This document shows positions 1-8,992 of a DNA stretch of 33,760 nucleotides, in pieces. Position numbers and translations under genes: made by a program. How positions within the stretch are numbered: the first letter of the stretch is position 1; each line of letters opens with the position of its first letter. A model generated the notes under the pieces. The model ran no database searches and had not been told where the DNA came from. It worked only from the letters and a program-made list of their open reading frames with translations. Origin of the DNA: Beijerinckiaceae bacterium (GTDB lineage: Bacteria > Pseudomonadota > Alphaproteobacteria > Rhizobiales > Beijerinckiaceae); the NCBI GenBank assembly GCA_947472615.1, contig CANJEY010000004.1, positions 1 to 33,760 on the forward strand. Direction: 5' to 3'.

Positions 1-225
1 GATCGGCGGCGCATCGCCGAGGCCGGAAATTTCAACGCGTGTGACGCTCTCCACCTCTGGAAGATCGGCATTGGTGCGCGCCGCTTGCTTCGCCCGGATC
101 GCGCGGGCTTCTGGCATTGACAATGTCGAGAGATCGGGCAGTCCCTTGTCCTGCTCCTGAAGCCAGTCAAACAGCGCCTGCATTTCATCAGACCGCTTCG
201 CCTCCGCAGAGAGAAGCTTGTACAT
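1..225 (-). CDS. alpha/beta hydrolase (acetyl-esterase type), N-terminal fragment
   Basis: An open frame runs from an ATG at 225 to the window edge and encodes 75 residues beginning MYKLLSAEAKRSDEMQALFD. The stretch with LPDLSTLSMPEARAIR, then NADLPEV and VTRVEISG, resembles the N-terminal cap of Abhydrolase_3 (hormone-sensitive-lipase-like) esterases, where a helical cap precedes the HGGG oxyanion motif. That motif and the Ser-Asp-His triad would lie beyond position 1, so enzyme class and substrate cannot be confirmed. A weak AGGT-type ribosome site lies about 12 bases upstream of the ATG. The gene follows the amidase gene on the same strand after 40 bases and may be cotranscribed with it. 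The family call rests on resemblance of the cap only. Confidence 0.55.
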   Translation of the reverse strand, partial: MYKLLSAEAKRSDEMQALFDWLQEQDKGLPDLSTLSMPEARAIRAKQAARTNADLPEVESVTRVEISGLGDAPPI

Positions 226-265
226 GTTGATCTGACCTACCTTTGAACGCTCCACACCCGCCCCC

Positions 266-1087
266 TTACGACAATCTTCTCTTGTGCTGCGCGACCGGGA
301 TCATCTGCCGGACTTTCTTCACACGTTCGGGATCGATCCGCGTCGCCACATAGCCGACGCCGTCGGACGCTTTCGCCACCACGAGCCCCCACGGATCGAC
401 GACCAGCGAATGCCCATAGGTGGCGCGCGTCTCGTTGCCCTGCTGGAACGTGCCCGTCTGACCCGAGGCGCAGAAATAAGTTTCGGTTTCGATCGCGCGG
501 GCGCGGCTGAGAACCTCCCAGTGATCCTTGCCGGTCTGCAGCGTGAATGCGGCCGGCAGCGCGATCACCTGCGCGCCCCTGTCGGCCAACGCCTGAAACA
601 GATCGGGAAAGCGAATGTCGTAACAGATCGAGCATCCGACCGTGACGCCGTCGCAGTCATAGGTCACGACTTCCTCACCGGGCTTCATGGAACTGCTCTC
701 GTTGTATTGCTGTCCGTCGGGGCCGGTGATGTCGAACATGTGGATCTTGCGATAGCGGGCAATCTCCTCACCATTGCGGTTGAACGCGACGGTCGTGTTG
801 CCGACGCGCGGTTCGCCGCCGATCTTTTCGAGGATGGAGCCGGCATGAATGAAGACGCCGTGCTTCTTCGCCAGCGCCTGCATGGCCGAATAGGCGGGGC
901 CGCCCGGCATCCGTTCGGCGGCTTTCACCTTGTCGGCGTGCGATCCGCCCATGAAATCGAACACTTCCGGGAGACAGATCCAGTCGGGTCGCTCCTCGGC
1001 GACGGCGCGTTCGATCAGGTCGGTCGCAGCGGCGATGTTCGCCGCCTTGTCGCTGCCGGAATTCATCTGGATGAGCGCAACCTTCAT
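266..1087 (-). CDS. carbon-nitrogen hydrolase (Nit1-type amidase)
   Basis: This 273-residue cytoplasmic protein has the nitrilase-superfamily Glu-Lys-Cys triad: Glu41 in LPEVFDF, Lys114 in RYRKIHMFD and Cys155 in ICYDIRFPDLF. Length and motif spacing match the Nit1/YafV branch, whose members hydrolyse amides such as deaminated glutathione or omega-amides; the KIHMFD form around the lysine fits deaminated glutathione amidase best. The substrate is inferred from family resemblance, and a general omega-amidase cannot be excluded. The ATG at 1087 gives the expected MKVALIQMNS beta-strand start. It lies 41 bases downstream of the thiolase gene on the same strand, so the two may share a transcript. 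Confidence 0.88.
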   Translation of the reverse strand: MKVALIQMNSGSDKAANIAAATDLIERAVAEERPDWICLPEVFDFMGGSHADKVKAAERMPGGPAYSAMQALAKKHGVFIHAGSILEKIGGEPRVGNTTVAFNRNGEEIARYRKIHMFDITGPDGQQYNESSSMKPGEEVVTYDCDGVTVGCSICYDIRFPDLFQALADRGAQVIALPAAFTLQTGKDHWEVLSRARAIETETYFCASGQTGTFQQGNETRATYGHSLVVDPWGLVVAKASDGVGYVATRIDPERVKKVRQMIPVAQHKRRLS

Positions 1088-1128
1088 GTCCGCGTCCTAT
1101 CTTGAAAATCGAGGGCAGGATCGCCCAA

Positions 1129-2334
1129 TCAGGCGACGCTTTCAAGCGCCAGCGCAATGCCCTGACCGACTCCGATGCACATGGCTGCCAAAGCGCGTTT
1201 TGCCTTCCGCTCGCGCAACTCCAACGCCGCCGACAGCGCGATGCGGACGCCCGACATGCCGAGCGGATGACCGATGGCGATCGCGCCGCCGTTCGGGTTG
1301 ACGTGCTCCGCGTCGTCCGGCAGTCCGAGCCCTCGCGTGCAGGCGAGCGATTGCGCGGCGAACGCTTCATTCAGCTCGACGACATCGAAATCCGAGATGC
1401 GCAAATTCAGTCGCTGCATCAGTTTCTGGCTCGCCGGAACCGGCCCGATGCCCATGATGCGCGGCGGGCAGCCGGCGGTCGCGAGGCCGGAAATGCGCGC
1501 AAGCGGCGAAAGGCGATACTTGTCGACCGCTTTGGCCGACGCCACGAGTATGGCTCCCGCGCCGTCGTTCACGCCCGATGAATTGCCTGCGGTCACCGAT
1601 CCGCCCTTCCGGAAAATAGGATTGAGAGACGCGAGCTTCTCGATCGTGGTTTCGCGCGGATGTTCATCGCGCTCGACAAGCGTCACGCCACCCTTTCGAT
1701 CCTTGATCTCGACGGCCGCGATCTCCATCGCGAGACGTCCGCTCGCCTGCGCGGCGGCGGAGCGTTTCTGGCTGCGGAATGCGAACGCATCCTGATCGGC
1801 GCGCGCGATCTTTTGCTCCTCGGCCAGATTTTCTGCCGTTTCGCCCATCGCGTCGACGCCATAGAGCGCCTTCATGCGCGGATTGACGAAGCGCCAGCCG
1901 ATCGTGGTGTCGTGGATCTCGGCGTGACGCGAAAAAGCGTCGGTCGCTTTCGGTATGACGAAGGGCGCGCGCGACATGGATTCGACGCCGCACGCGATGG
2001 CGACCTCAATTTCATCCGACCGGATGGCGCGCGCCGCAGACCCCACCGCGTCGAGCCCCGATCCGCAAAGCCGGTTCAGGGTGACGCCCGGAATCTCCTG
2101 CGGCAGCCCGGCGAGCAGCAGTGACATGCGGGCGACGTTGCGGTTGTCCTCGCCAGACTGGTTGGCGCAACCGGCGTAGACCTCGTCGATCGCCGACGCC
2201 GGCAAACCAGGATTACGGGCCAGCAGCGCCGCAATCGACTGCGCCAACAGATCGTCGGGCCGCACCGCCGAGAGGCTGCCGCCATAGCGGCCGACCGGCG
2301 TACGGACGCCCGAACACAGGAATACATAGGCCAC
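1129..2334 (-). CDS. pcaF: 3-oxoadipyl-CoA / acetyl-CoA acyltransferase (thiolase)
   Basis: Thiolase of 401 residues. CANQSGEDNRNVARM and TIGWRFVNPRMKALYG are typical of PcaF, which cleaves 3-oxoadipyl-CoA to succinyl-CoA and acetyl-CoA in the beta-ketoadipate pathway. Catalytic residues are Cys90 (NRLCGSG), His356 (GHPLGMSG) and Cys386 (MCIGVGQG). An upstream ATG at 2346 is open in frame, but I prefer the GTG at 2334: it has a GGAG six bases upstream and gives MAYVFLCSGVRTPVGR, matching the family N-terminus and length. No other beta-ketoadipate genes (pcaIJ, pcaHG) are visible nearby, so a broader role in acyl-CoA degradation is possible. It lies 32 bases downstream of mutM on the same strand. 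Confidence 0.88.
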   Translation of the reverse strand: MAYVFLCSGVRTPVGRYGGSLSAVRPDDLLAQSIAALLARNPGLPASAIDEVYAGCANQSGEDNRNVARMSLLLAGLPQEIPGVTLNRLCGSGLDAVGSAARAIRSDEIEVAIACGVESMSRAPFVIPKATDAFSRHAEIHDTTIGWRFVNPRMKALYGVDAMGETAENLAEEQKIARADQDAFAFRSQKRSAAAQASGRLAMEIAAVEIKDRKGGVTLVERDEHPRETTIEKLASLNPIFRKGGSVTAGNSSGVNDGAGAILVASAKAVDKYRLSPLARISGLATAGCPPRIMGIGPVPASQKLMQRLNLRISDFDVVELNEAFAAQSLACTRGLGLPDDAEHVNPNGGAIAIGHPLGMSGVRIALSAALELRERKAKRALAAMCIGVGQGIALALESVA

Positions 2335-2366
2335 GCTGATCTCCATACCCTGACAGGTTTAATGGC

Positions 2367-3233
2367 TTATCGCTGACATTCGCCGCAGAAGAAAGTCGAC
2401 CGGCCCGACTGCACGATCCGCCGGACGACGCCTTTGCAAGACGGCGTCGGGCAGGGCTCGCCCTCGCGGTCGTAAACCCTGAAGCGATGCTGAAAATAGC
2501 CCAGCGCGCCATCGGTCTGGCGGTGGTCGCGCAGGGACGATCCTCCCGCCTCGACGGCTTCGACCAGAACGTCGCGGATGACTTCGGCCAGCCGGTCCGA
2601 ACGAGGCGTCGGCTTTCCGCCTCCCGCTATTGTTCCGGCTGCCCGGCGCGGCGACAGGCGGGCGCGGTGAAGCGCCTCGCAGACGTAGATATTGCCGAGG
2701 CCCGCAATCAGGGTCTGATCGAGCAGGGCGGCCTTCAGTGGCGCCGCCTTGCCGGCGAAGGCTTTGGCGACAGCGGCCCCGTCCAGTTCATTGCCCAGCG
2801 GCTCGATGCCGATCCGCCTGAACAGCGCGTGAGCGGCCAGTTCCGAGCGCGGGATCAGGTCCATGAACCCGAACCGGCGGGGATCGTTGTAAGTGATCTC
2901 GGCACCGTTCTGCATCCGGAACACGACGTGATCGTGCACCGCTGCTTTCGATCTATCGTGATGGAAGACGCCCGGTATTTCGCCGCCGATCCGAAACGAG
3001 CCGGACATGCCTAGATGCATCACCAGAACCTGCCCGTCATCCAGATCGGCCAGCAGATATTTTGCGCGGCGGCCCAGCGACGCAATGGTGCGGCCGCTCA
3101 GGCGCGCTGTGAAATTCGCCGGAAATGGAAACCGCAAATCCTTCCGGCGCTGCTCGACTGTCGCGATCCGCTGACCGGCCATGACAGGCTCGAGTCCGCG
3201 GCGGACGGTTTCGACTTCGGGAAGTTCGGGCAT
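2367..3233 (-). CDS. mutM: formamidopyrimidine-DNA glycosylase
   Basis: Fpg/MutM, 288 residues, removes oxidised purines such as 8-oxoguanine and nicks the abasic site. The mature protein must begin with proline, which fixes the start at the ATG at 3233 ([13 protein letters not shown]) rather than the in-frame ATG four codons upstream. Visible features are the catalytic Pro2 and Glu3, Lys58 in RAKYLLADL, the HLGMSGSF segment, the helix-two-turn-helix region containing [14 protein letters not shown], and a C-terminal zinc finger with Cys pairs CPTPSC and CGEC ending in QR. It is divergent from ubiE, with 80 bases between the starts, as in many Hyphomicrobiales. Confidence 0.97.
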   Translation of the reverse strand: MPELPEVETVRRGLEPVMAGQRIATVEQRRKDLRFPFPANFTARLSGRTIASLGRRAKYLLADLDDGQVLVMHLGMSGSFRIGGEIPGVFHHDRSKAAVHDHVVFRMQNGAEITYNDPRRFGFMDLIPRSELAAHALFRRIGIEPLGNELDGAAVAKAFAGKAAPLKAALLDQTLIAGLGNIYVCEALHRARLSPRRAAGTIAGGGKPTPRSDRLAEVIRDVLVEAVEAGGSSLRDHRQTDGALGYFQHRFRVYDREGEPCPTPSCKGVVRRIVQSGRSTFFCGECQR

Positions 3234-3313
3234 GGGCGACCCCAATCGGCAGGAAGCCTACATAGCCATTGCGTTCGTCTGGCGCTATGGTCCCGCCCGG
3301 TTTGGAGTTTGTC

Positions 3314-4096
3314 ATGTCCAGTTTCGAGAGTTCGGACCGTTCCCCCGAAGAGCCGCAGGCGCATTTCGGTTTTTCGTCAGTTCCCCTCGGCGAAAAGCAG
3401 GACATGGTGAACGATGTCTTTCACAAGGTCGCCTCGAAATACGACCTGATGAACGACCTGATGTCTGCAGGCCTGCATCGCGCCTGGAAGGACGTGCTGG
3501 TCGGCATGGTCAAGCCCTCGCGGGGCGGCCGGTTTGACCATCTGGACGTGGCAGGCGGCACCGGCGACGTTGCGTTCCGCATCGCCGAGGCGGGCGGATC
3601 GGGCGCGCATGTCACGGTCGCGGACATCAATGGCGACATGCTTCAGGTCGGCCGCGAACGGGCGCAGAAGCGCAGCCTCGACACGCAGGTCGATTTCATC
3701 GAGGCGAATGCGGAGGATCTGCCGTTCGAGAGCGGCAGTTTCGACGCCTACACGATCGCGTTCGGCATCCGCAATGTGCCGCGCATCGAGAAGGCGCTGG
3801 CGGATGCCTATCGGGTGCTGCGGCGCGGGGGCCGGTTTCTATGTCTCGAATTCTCGATGGTCGATGTGCCGCTGCTCGACAAATTCTACGAGGCCTATTC
3901 GTTCACCGCGATCCCCGCCATCGGTAAGGTCGTCACCGGAGACGGACAGCCTTACCGCTATCTAGTCGAGTCCATTCGCAAATTCCCGAACCCGGAACGG
4001 TTCAGATCGATGATCGAGGACGCCGGTTTCCGCCGCGCGTCATTCACGCGGCTGACCGGAGGGGTCGTGGCGATCCATTCCGGCTGGAAACTCTGA
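3314..4096 (+). CDS. ubiE: ubiquinone/menaquinone biosynthesis C-methyltransferase
   Basis: SAM-dependent C-methyltransferase of 260 residues acting on the ubiquinone (and, where present, menaquinone) precursor ring. Signatures include [18 protein letters not shown] (residues 43-60), the SAM-binding loop LDVAGGTGD (77-85), [15 protein letters not shown] and [15 protein letters not shown]. The open frame extends upstream, but the ATG at 3314 has GGAG at 3304-3307 and gives a normal family N-terminus. It is first in a tight plus-strand run, with ubiB starting six bases after its stop, which suggests coupled expression of two ubiquinone genes. Confidence 0.97.
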   Translation: MSSFESSDRSPEEPQAHFGFSSVPLGEKQDMVNDVFHKVASKYDLMNDLMSAGLHRAWKDVLVGMVKPSRGGRFDHLDVAGGTGDVAFRIAEAGGSGAHVTVADINGDMLQVGRERAQKRSLDTQVDFIEANAEDLPFESGSFDAYTIAFGIRNVPRIEKALADAYRVLRRGGRFLCLEFSMVDVPLLDKFYEAYSFTAIPAIGKVVTGDGQPYRYLVESIRKFPNPERFRSMIEDAGFRRASFTRLTGGVVAIHSGWKL

Positions 4097-4102
4097 ACCG
4101 CC

Positions 4103-5671
4103 GTGTTTCGAACCATTGTCCATTTCGTTCGACTCGCTCGCGCCGGCTTCGTGTTGGCGCGTGAAGGCGTCCTGTCGAACGTCGATCCCGTCATGGTTCC
4201 GCCCGGAATGGGGTTTCCGCTGCTGGCGGCGCGGTTGCTGGCGCGGCGCGGGACCGTGGGGGGATCGTCGCGCCTTCCCATCGCGATCGCGCGGCTGGGT
4301 CCGTCCTATGTGAAACTCGGCCAGTTTCTGGCGACCCGGCCGGATGTGGTCGGAATCGACGCAGCGCGATCGCTGGAGGCGCTCCAAGACCGGATGGCGG
4401 CGTTCTCGCGCGACGACGCGATTCGCACCGTCGAAGCCGCCTTCGGCCAACCTCTCGGACAAGTCTACGAAACGTTCGGCGACGCGGTCGCGGCCGCCTC
4501 CATCGCACAGGTTCACAAGGCGACGGTTCGGAACGGCCAAGGCGTCCGGGAGGTCGCGGTCAAGATCCTGCGGCCGGGCGTGGAACGCCGCTTCAGACGC
4601 GACCTGTCCGACATGTATTTCGCCGCCCGTCTGGCGGAGCGCTATTCGGCCGAAGCCAGACGACTGAAGATGGTCGAGGTCGTCGACACCCTCGCCCGCA
4701 CCGTGACGATGGAGATGGATTTCCGTCTCGAGGCGGCCGCTGCCTCCGAGTTCGCCGAGAATGTCGCCAAGGACGTGGACTTCCACGTGCCCGCGATCGA
4801 CTGGGACCGCACCGCCAAGGCTGTGATGACGCTGGAATGGATCAACGGCACGCCGTTGTCTGACCTTAAAGGTCTGGACGCCCGCGAAATTGATAAGCCG
4901 GCCCTCGGCCGAACCGTCATCCAATCTTTTCTGCGTCACGCGGTTCGCGACGGATTTTTCCATGCCGATATGCATCAGGGGAATCTGTTTCTCGATGCCG
5001 ACGGCCGGTTATGCGCCGTGGATTTCGGCATCGTCGGGCGGCTTGGGCTGAAGGAGCGACGGTTTCTCGCCGAAATTCTCTATGGTTTCATCACCCGCAA
5101 TTATCGCCGCGTCGCGGAAGTTCATTTCGAAGCCGGATACGTCCCGCCCCGCCACAGCGTCGACGATTTCGCCATGGCGATCCGGGCGATCGGCGAGCCG
5201 ATCCATTCCCGCACAGCAGACCAAATTTCAATGGCTAGACTGCTGACCTTGCTGTTCGAGATCACCGCGCTGTTCGACATGAAGACGCGCACCGAACTCG
5301 TGCTGCTGCAGAAGACCATGGTGGTGGTCGAAGGCGTGGCGCGGTCGCTGGACCCACACCTCGACATGTGGTCGACGGCCGATCCGGTCGTCCGCGGCTG
5401 GATCGAGCAGAACCTCGGACCAGCTGGCATGCTGCACGACGCGGGGCGTGGAATCGCCTCGCTGGGCCGGATGGCGTTGAGCCTTCCGGATATGCTGGAA
5501 CGCGCCGAGCGGCTGGTGAGCCGGTTTGAAGCCGCAACAGAGCAGGGAATTCCGCTTTCGGGCGCTTCGATCGCCGACATCGGCCGCGCCGAAGCCAGAA
5601 GCAATCGCAGGAGCGCGCTCGCCTTGTGGACGATCGCGGTCCTTCTGGCGGCTGCGCTGTTCCTCAGCTAG
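4103..5671 (+). CDS. ubiB: ubiquinone biosynthesis ABC1-kinase-like protein
   Basis: UbiB, 522 residues, is an atypical ABC1/ADCK kinase-like ATPase needed for ubiquinone synthesis and probably works at the inner membrane. Features are the KxGQ motif KLGQ (71-74), the Ala-rich nucleotide loop around AAASIAQVHKA (130-140), the VAVK lysine (Lys154), HADMHQGNLF (287-296) and the metal-binding DFG (307-309). A hydrophobic C-terminal segment (about 504-522) is a likely membrane anchor. The start is a GTG six bases after the ubiE stop, so translational coupling is plausible. A long open frame on the opposite strand within this gene is a shadow. Confidence 0.95.
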   Translation: MFRTIVHFVRLARAGFVLAREGVLSNVDPVMVPPGMGFPLLAARLLARRGTVGGSSRLPIAIARLGPSYVKLGQFLATRPDVVGIDAARSLEALQDRMAAFSRDDAIRTVEAAFGQPLGQVYETFGDAVAAASIAQVHKATVRNGQGVREVAVKILRPGVERRFRRDLSDMYFAARLAERYSAEARRLKMVEVVDTLARTVTMEMDFRLEAAAASEFAENVAKDVDFHVPAIDWDRTAKAVMTLEWINGTPLSDLKGLDAREIDKPALGRTVIQSFLRHAVRDGFFHADMHQGNLFLDADGRLCAVDFGIVGRLGLKERRFLAEILYGFITRNYRRVAEVHFEAGYVPPRHSVDDFAMAIRAIGEPIHSRTADQISMARLLTLLFEITALFDMKTRTELVLLQKTMVVVEGVARSLDPHLDMWSTADPVVRGWIEQNLGPAGMLHDAGRGIASLGRMALSLPDMLERAERLVSRFEAATEQGIPLSGASIADIGRAEARSNRRSALALWTIAVLLAAALFLS

Positions 5672-5714
5672 TTTGAGAGCCGGATGTGAATTCGCCTGCG
5701 GGCGAGGGTGACGA

Positions 5715-6956
5715 ATGCTCGAAGGCAAACGCATATTGCTCGTCATCGGCGGGGGGATAGCGGCCTACAAGGCGCTCGATCTCATTCGCCGACTGCGCGA
5801 GCGCGGCGCGAGCGTACGCGCTGTGATGACGGCGGCTGCGCATCAGTTCGTCACGCCATTGTCCGTCGCGAGCCTTTCAGGCGACAAGGTTTACGAAAAT
5901 CTGTTTTCCCTTACTGACGAAGCCGAAATGGGACATATCGAATTGTCCCGCGATGCGGACCTTGTGGTCGTGGCCCCGGCGACCGCCAATCTGCTGGCGA
6001 AAATGGCGAACGGACTGGCGGACGATCTCGCGTCTACCCTATTGCTGGCGACCGACAAGCGAACGCTGGCCGCGCCGGCCATGAATCTGCGCATGTGGCT
6101 GCATCCGGCGACACAGCGAAATATTGCGATCCTGAAATCGGATGGCGTTGCATTCGTCGGGCCCAACGACGGGTCCATGGCTTGCGGCGAGTTTGGGCCA
6201 GGCCGGATGGCGGAACCGCTTGAGATCGTCGCCGCGATCGAGGCGGCGCTGGCGGCCGACACTGAACTGCCTTTGCAGGGCGAGCAAAGCCATTCGCTCT
6301 CCCTCAAGGGACGACATGTGTTGGTGACGTCCGGCCCAACGCATGAACCGATCGATCCCGTGCGTTACATCGCCAACCGATCCTCCGGCCGGCAGGGACA
6401 CGCCATTGCGGCCGCCGCCGCGCGGGCCGGGGCGCATGTGACGCTGATCAGCGGCCCTGTTGCTATTCCCGATCCCGCCGGCGTGACCACCCTGCATGTC
6501 GAATCCGCTCAGGACATGCTCAAGGCGGTCGAGGCTTCATTGCCCGCCGATATTTTCGTGTCGACCGCCGCCGTCGCCGATTGGCGCGTTGCGCGATCGA
6601 GCGAAGAGAAAATCAAGAAGGGCGCTGCCGGAACCCCAACCCTAACGCTCATCGAAAATGCCGACATTCTGGCGACTATCTCCAACCGACCGGCCGACCG
6701 GCCGGCGCTGGTAGTCGGGTTCGCGGCGGAGACCGAGAAAGTGCTGCAGCACGCTCAGGAAAAGCTGGGGCGCAAGAAGTGCGACCTGATCGTCGCGAAC
6801 GATGTCGCGCCCGAAACCGGCGTCATGGGCGGCGACCAGAACACCGTCCATCTGGTGACGACAGCAGGCGTCGAATCCTGGCCGAAACTCTCGAAAGTCG
6901 ACGTTGCGGAACGGCTCGTCGCACGCTTCGCCACCATGCTCGGAGCACAGCTGTGA
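5715..6956 (+). CDS. coaBC: phosphopantothenoylcysteine decarboxylase / phosphopantothenate-cysteine ligase
   Basis: Bifunctional CoaBC of 413 residues carries out two consecutive steps of coenzyme A synthesis: ligation of cysteine to phosphopantothenate (CoaB) and FMN-dependent decarboxylation (CoaC). The N-terminal CoaC half shows [16 protein letters not shown], His74 in MGHIELS, the PAMN motif (121-124) and the substrate-lid cysteine Cys157 in [13 protein letters not shown]. The CoaB half shows [39 protein letters not shown], the KIKKG lysines and [12 protein letters not shown]. The ATG at 5715 is preceded by GAGGG at 5704-5708. The stop overlaps the dut start (GTGA), so the genes form a coupled operon. 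Confidence 0.97.
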   Translation: MLEGKRILLVIGGGIAAYKALDLIRRLRERGASVRAVMTAAAHQFVTPLSVASLSGDKVYENLFSLTDEAEMGHIELSRDADLVVVAPATANLLAKMANGLADDLASTLLLATDKRTLAAPAMNLRMWLHPATQRNIAILKSDGVAFVGPNDGSMACGEFGPGRMAEPLEIVAAIEAALAADTELPLQGEQSHSLSLKGRHVLVTSGPTHEPIDPVRYIANRSSGRQGHAIAAAAARAGAHVTLISGPVAIPDPAGVTTLHVESAQDMLKAVEASLPADIFVSTAAVADWRVARSSEEKIKKGAAGTPTLTLIENADILATISNRPADRPALVVGFAAETEKVLQHAQEKLGRKKCDLIVANDVAPETGVMGGDQNTVHLVTTAGVESWPKLSKVDVAERLVARFATMLGAQL

Positions 6957-7426
6957 TCGTCCCGATCAGGATCCTGCCGCATGGCGAGGGACTCCCGCTC
7001 CCGGCCTACCAGAGCGCCGGCGCGGCGGCAGTCGATCTGCTCGCTGCGACGCCGCCGCATTCCAAACTGGTGATCGAACCGGGCGCGCGCGAGCTCGTCC
7101 CGACTGGGCTTTCCCTTCAATTGCCCGACGGATATGAGGCGCAAGTCCGGCCAAGGTCCGGTCTCGCCTTGAAGCATGGCGTTACGGTCTTAAATTCACC
7201 CGGGACGATCGATTCCGATTATCGCGGGGAAGTGGGCGTCATGCTCGTCAATCTTGGATCATTGCCGTTCGAGGTGACCCGTGGGGAGCGGATCGCCCAA
7301 TTGGTGTTCGCGCCCGTAACGCGCGTCCGCTTCGAGGTGGCCGAGACGCTCGACGCGACGGTTCGCGGCGCTGGCGGATTCGGGTCGACAGGCACAACGG
7401 CTCAGATGAAGGGGCGGGTCGAATGA
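6953..7426 (+). CDS. dut: deoxyuridine 5'-triphosphate nucleotidohydrolase (dUTPase)
   Basis: Trimeric dUTPase of 157 residues hydrolyses dUTP to dUMP, keeping uracil out of DNA and feeding thymidylate synthesis. All five family motifs are present: motif 1 around [10 protein letters not shown] (22-31), motif 2 [11 protein letters not shown] (67-76), motif 3 [10 protein letters not shown] (84-93, catalytic Asp87), motif 4 [12 protein letters not shown] (111-122) and motif 5 [10 protein letters not shown] (138-147). The frame is open further upstream through coaBC, but the GTG at 6953 overlapping the coaBC TGA gives the family length. Its 3' end overlaps the next gene by ATGA. Confidence 0.96.
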   Translation: MIVPIRILPHGEGLPLPAYQSAGAAAVDLLAATPPHSKLVIEPGARELVPTGLSLQLPDGYEAQVRPRSGLALKHGVTVLNSPGTIDSDYRGEVGVMLVNLGSLPFEVTRGERIAQLVFAPVTRVRFEVAETLDATVRGAGGFGSTGTTAQMKGRVE

Positions 7427-7872
7427 ATCTGCTGTCGCGCCGCAGCCGCCTCGCCATTGCAGCCGTCGTTGATGTCGCGCTGCACGCCCGGCCGCAGCCG
7501 GTTGCGGCCAAGGCGCTAGCCGGACGTCACAATCTGCCGCCCCGGCATCTTGAGACCCTGTTGCAGGCTCTGGTGAAGACCAACATTCTGAAAGGCGTCC
7601 GGGGTCCTCGGGGCGGCTATGAACTGGCTCGCGAGCGCCGCAGAATCACTGCGGGCGAAATCGTGCGGGCGGCAATGAACGAAGGTTTCGACGACGAGGC
7701 TCCGGTGGCGGAATCGCGCCTCGTCGAAGCGGTCGTCACCCCGATGATCGACCATGCAGGGACCGCATTTCTGGCGGCGCTCGACGCCGTAACGGTCGAC
7801 GACCTCTGCCGCCGGGCCAATGAGATGCAGGCGTTCGAAGGCCAAGAAACGGGCGTAGATTTTACAATATGA
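7423..7872 (+). CDS. Rrf2-family transcriptional regulator
   Basis: This 149-residue protein has an N-terminal Rrf2 winged helix: [15 protein letters not shown], a recognition segment [18 protein letters not shown], and the wing hallmark [13 protein letters not shown] (58-70). The only cysteine, in DDLCRR near the C-terminus, cannot make the three-cysteine iron-sulfur site of IscR or NsrR. That places it with CymR-like Rrf2 proteins, which regulate cysteine metabolism, sometimes in complex with CysK. Context supports this: it overlaps dut (ATGA at 7423-7426) and the next gene, 75 bases downstream, is cysK with a dyad-rich spacer. The link to cysteine is inference from family and neighbourhood. 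Confidence 0.88.
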   Translation: MNLLSRRSRLAIAAVVDVALHARPQPVAAKALAGRHNLPPRHLETLLQALVKTNILKGVRGPRGGYELARERRRITAGEIVRAAMNEGFDDEAPVAESRLVEAVVTPMIDHAGTAFLAALDAVTVDDLCRRANEMQAFEGQETGVDFTI

Positions 7873-7912
7873 TTTGTGATATCATTTTTATAACGAGTTA
7901 TTTCTGTAAAAT
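7859..7912 (+). promoter_or_regulatory. dyad-rich spacer upstream of cysK, candidate operator/promoter
   Basis: An AT-rich island in otherwise GC-rich DNA. It contains ATTTTACA (7859-7866) and its exact inverse TGTAAAAT (7905-7912), the palindrome TGATATCA (7877-7884), and ATAAC-GA-GTTAT (7890-7901). The left arm overlaps the last codons of the rrf2 gene. The location suits an operator for the Rrf2 protein or a cysK promoter; which factor binds is inference. I could not assign a convincing -35/-10 pair. Confidence 0.5.
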
Positions 7913-7947
7913 AGAAGCGCGAGGAACACGAACGAGAGGATGAAGAC

Positions 7948-8910
7948 ATGGCGATAGCAGGCAAAGCCGGTCGAGGCCGGGTCTACGAGTCCATTACCGA
8001 CACGATCGGCGACACGCCCCTCGTGCGCCTGAACAAATTGGCGAAGGAAAAAGGCGTCAAAGCCAATCTCCTCGCGAAGCTGGAATTCTTCAATCCGATC
8101 TCCAGCGTCAAGGATCGCATCGGCGTCGCGATGATCGACGCTCTGGAAGCCAGCGGCAAGATCACGCCCGGCAAGTCCACGCTGGTCGAACCCACGTCGG
8201 GCAACACCGGCATCGCGCTGGCCTTCGTGGCGGCGGCGCGCGGCTACAAGCTCATTCTGGTGATGCCGGAATCGATGTCGATCGAGCGCCGCAAGATGCT
8301 GGCGCTGCTCGGAGCCGAACTGGTGCTCACCCCCGCCGCGCAGGGCATGAAGGGCGCCATCGCGAAAGCGCAGGAGATCGTCCAGTCGACGCCGGGCGCA
8401 CTCATTCCCCAGCAGTTCGAGAATCCCGCCAATCCCGAGATTCACCGCCGCACGACGGCGGAGGAAATCTGGAACGACACCGACGGCGGCGTCGACTTCC
8501 TGATTTCCGGCGTCGGCACCGGAGGGACCATCACGGGCGTCGGTCAGGTGCTGAAGAGCCGCAAGCCGTCGGTGAAAATCGTCGCCGTCGAGCCCGAAGA
8601 CTCGCCGGTTTTGTCGGGCGGTCAGCCCGGTCCGCACAAGATTCAGGGCATCGGGGCGGGTTTCGTGCCCGGCGTACTGGATCGGTCGGTGATCGATGAG
8701 GTCGTAACGGTCGGCAATCAGACCGCTTTCGATATGGCGCGGCTGATCGCCCGCCGGGAAGGCATTCCGGTCGGTATTTCGTCGGGCGCGGCCGTCGCGG
8801 CCGCGATCGAGGTCGGTCTGCGCGCCGGCAACGAAGGAAAGAATATCGTGATCATCATCCCGTCCTTCGCTGAGCGTTATCTCTCGACCGCCCTGTTCGA
8901 AGGCCTCTGA
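7948..8910 (+). CDS. cysK: cysteine synthase A (O-acetylserine sulfhydrylase)
   Basis: PLP-dependent enzyme of 320 residues making cysteine from O-acetylserine and sulfide. Features are Lys55 in [11 protein letters not shown] (Schiff-base lysine), the substrate loop [13 protein letters not shown], the phosphate-binding loop [10 protein letters not shown] and the C-terminal [11 protein letters not shown]. An AGAGG-type ribosome site lies eight bases upstream of the ATG at 7948. The C-terminus ends in FEGL, without the terminal isoleucine that mediates binding of CysK to CysE in enteric bacteria, so such a complex may be absent or different here. It appears to be transcribed separately from the upstream genes and is followed by a terminator-like hairpin. 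Confidence 0.95.
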   Translation: MAIAGKAGRGRVYESITDTIGDTPLVRLNKLAKEKGVKANLLAKLEFFNPISSVKDRIGVAMIDALEASGKITPGKSTLVEPTSGNTGIALAFVAAARGYKLILVMPESMSIERRKMLALLGAELVLTPAAQGMKGAIAKAQEIVQSTPGALIPQQFENPANPEIHRRTTAEEIWNDTDGGVDFLISGVGTGGTITGVGQVLKSRKPSVKIVAVEPEDSPVLSGGQPGPHKIQGIGAGFVPGVLDRSVIDEVVTVGNQTAFDMARLIARREGIPVGISSGAAVAAAIEVGLRAGNEGKNIVIIIPSFAERYLSTALFEGL

Positions 8911-8948
8911 CGGCCGCGCAGCTTTCGCTCTTCACGGGCTTCTGCTAG

Positions 8949-8980
8949 TCGCCGCTGCGGGTTCGCGGCGGCGATTTTCG
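8949..8980 (+). terminator. candidate intrinsic terminator after cysK
   Basis: TCGCCGC (8949-8955) pairs with GCGGCGA (8968-8974) around a 12-base loop and is followed at once by TTTTCG. It lies 38 bases after the cysK stop and ends just before the ribosome site of the next gene. The short T-run makes it moderate in strength. Confidence 0.55.
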
Positions 8981-8992
8981 TTGGAGTAAAAA

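Noticed and set aside
284-1105. A 273-codon plus-strand frame opposite the amidase gene
   Set aside because: Same length as the real gene and mirror-framed; its composition is that of a reverse-complement shadow.
4040-4975. A 311-codon minus-strand frame within ubiE/ubiB
   Set aside because: No recognisable motif; both plus-strand genes are well supported across the same interval.
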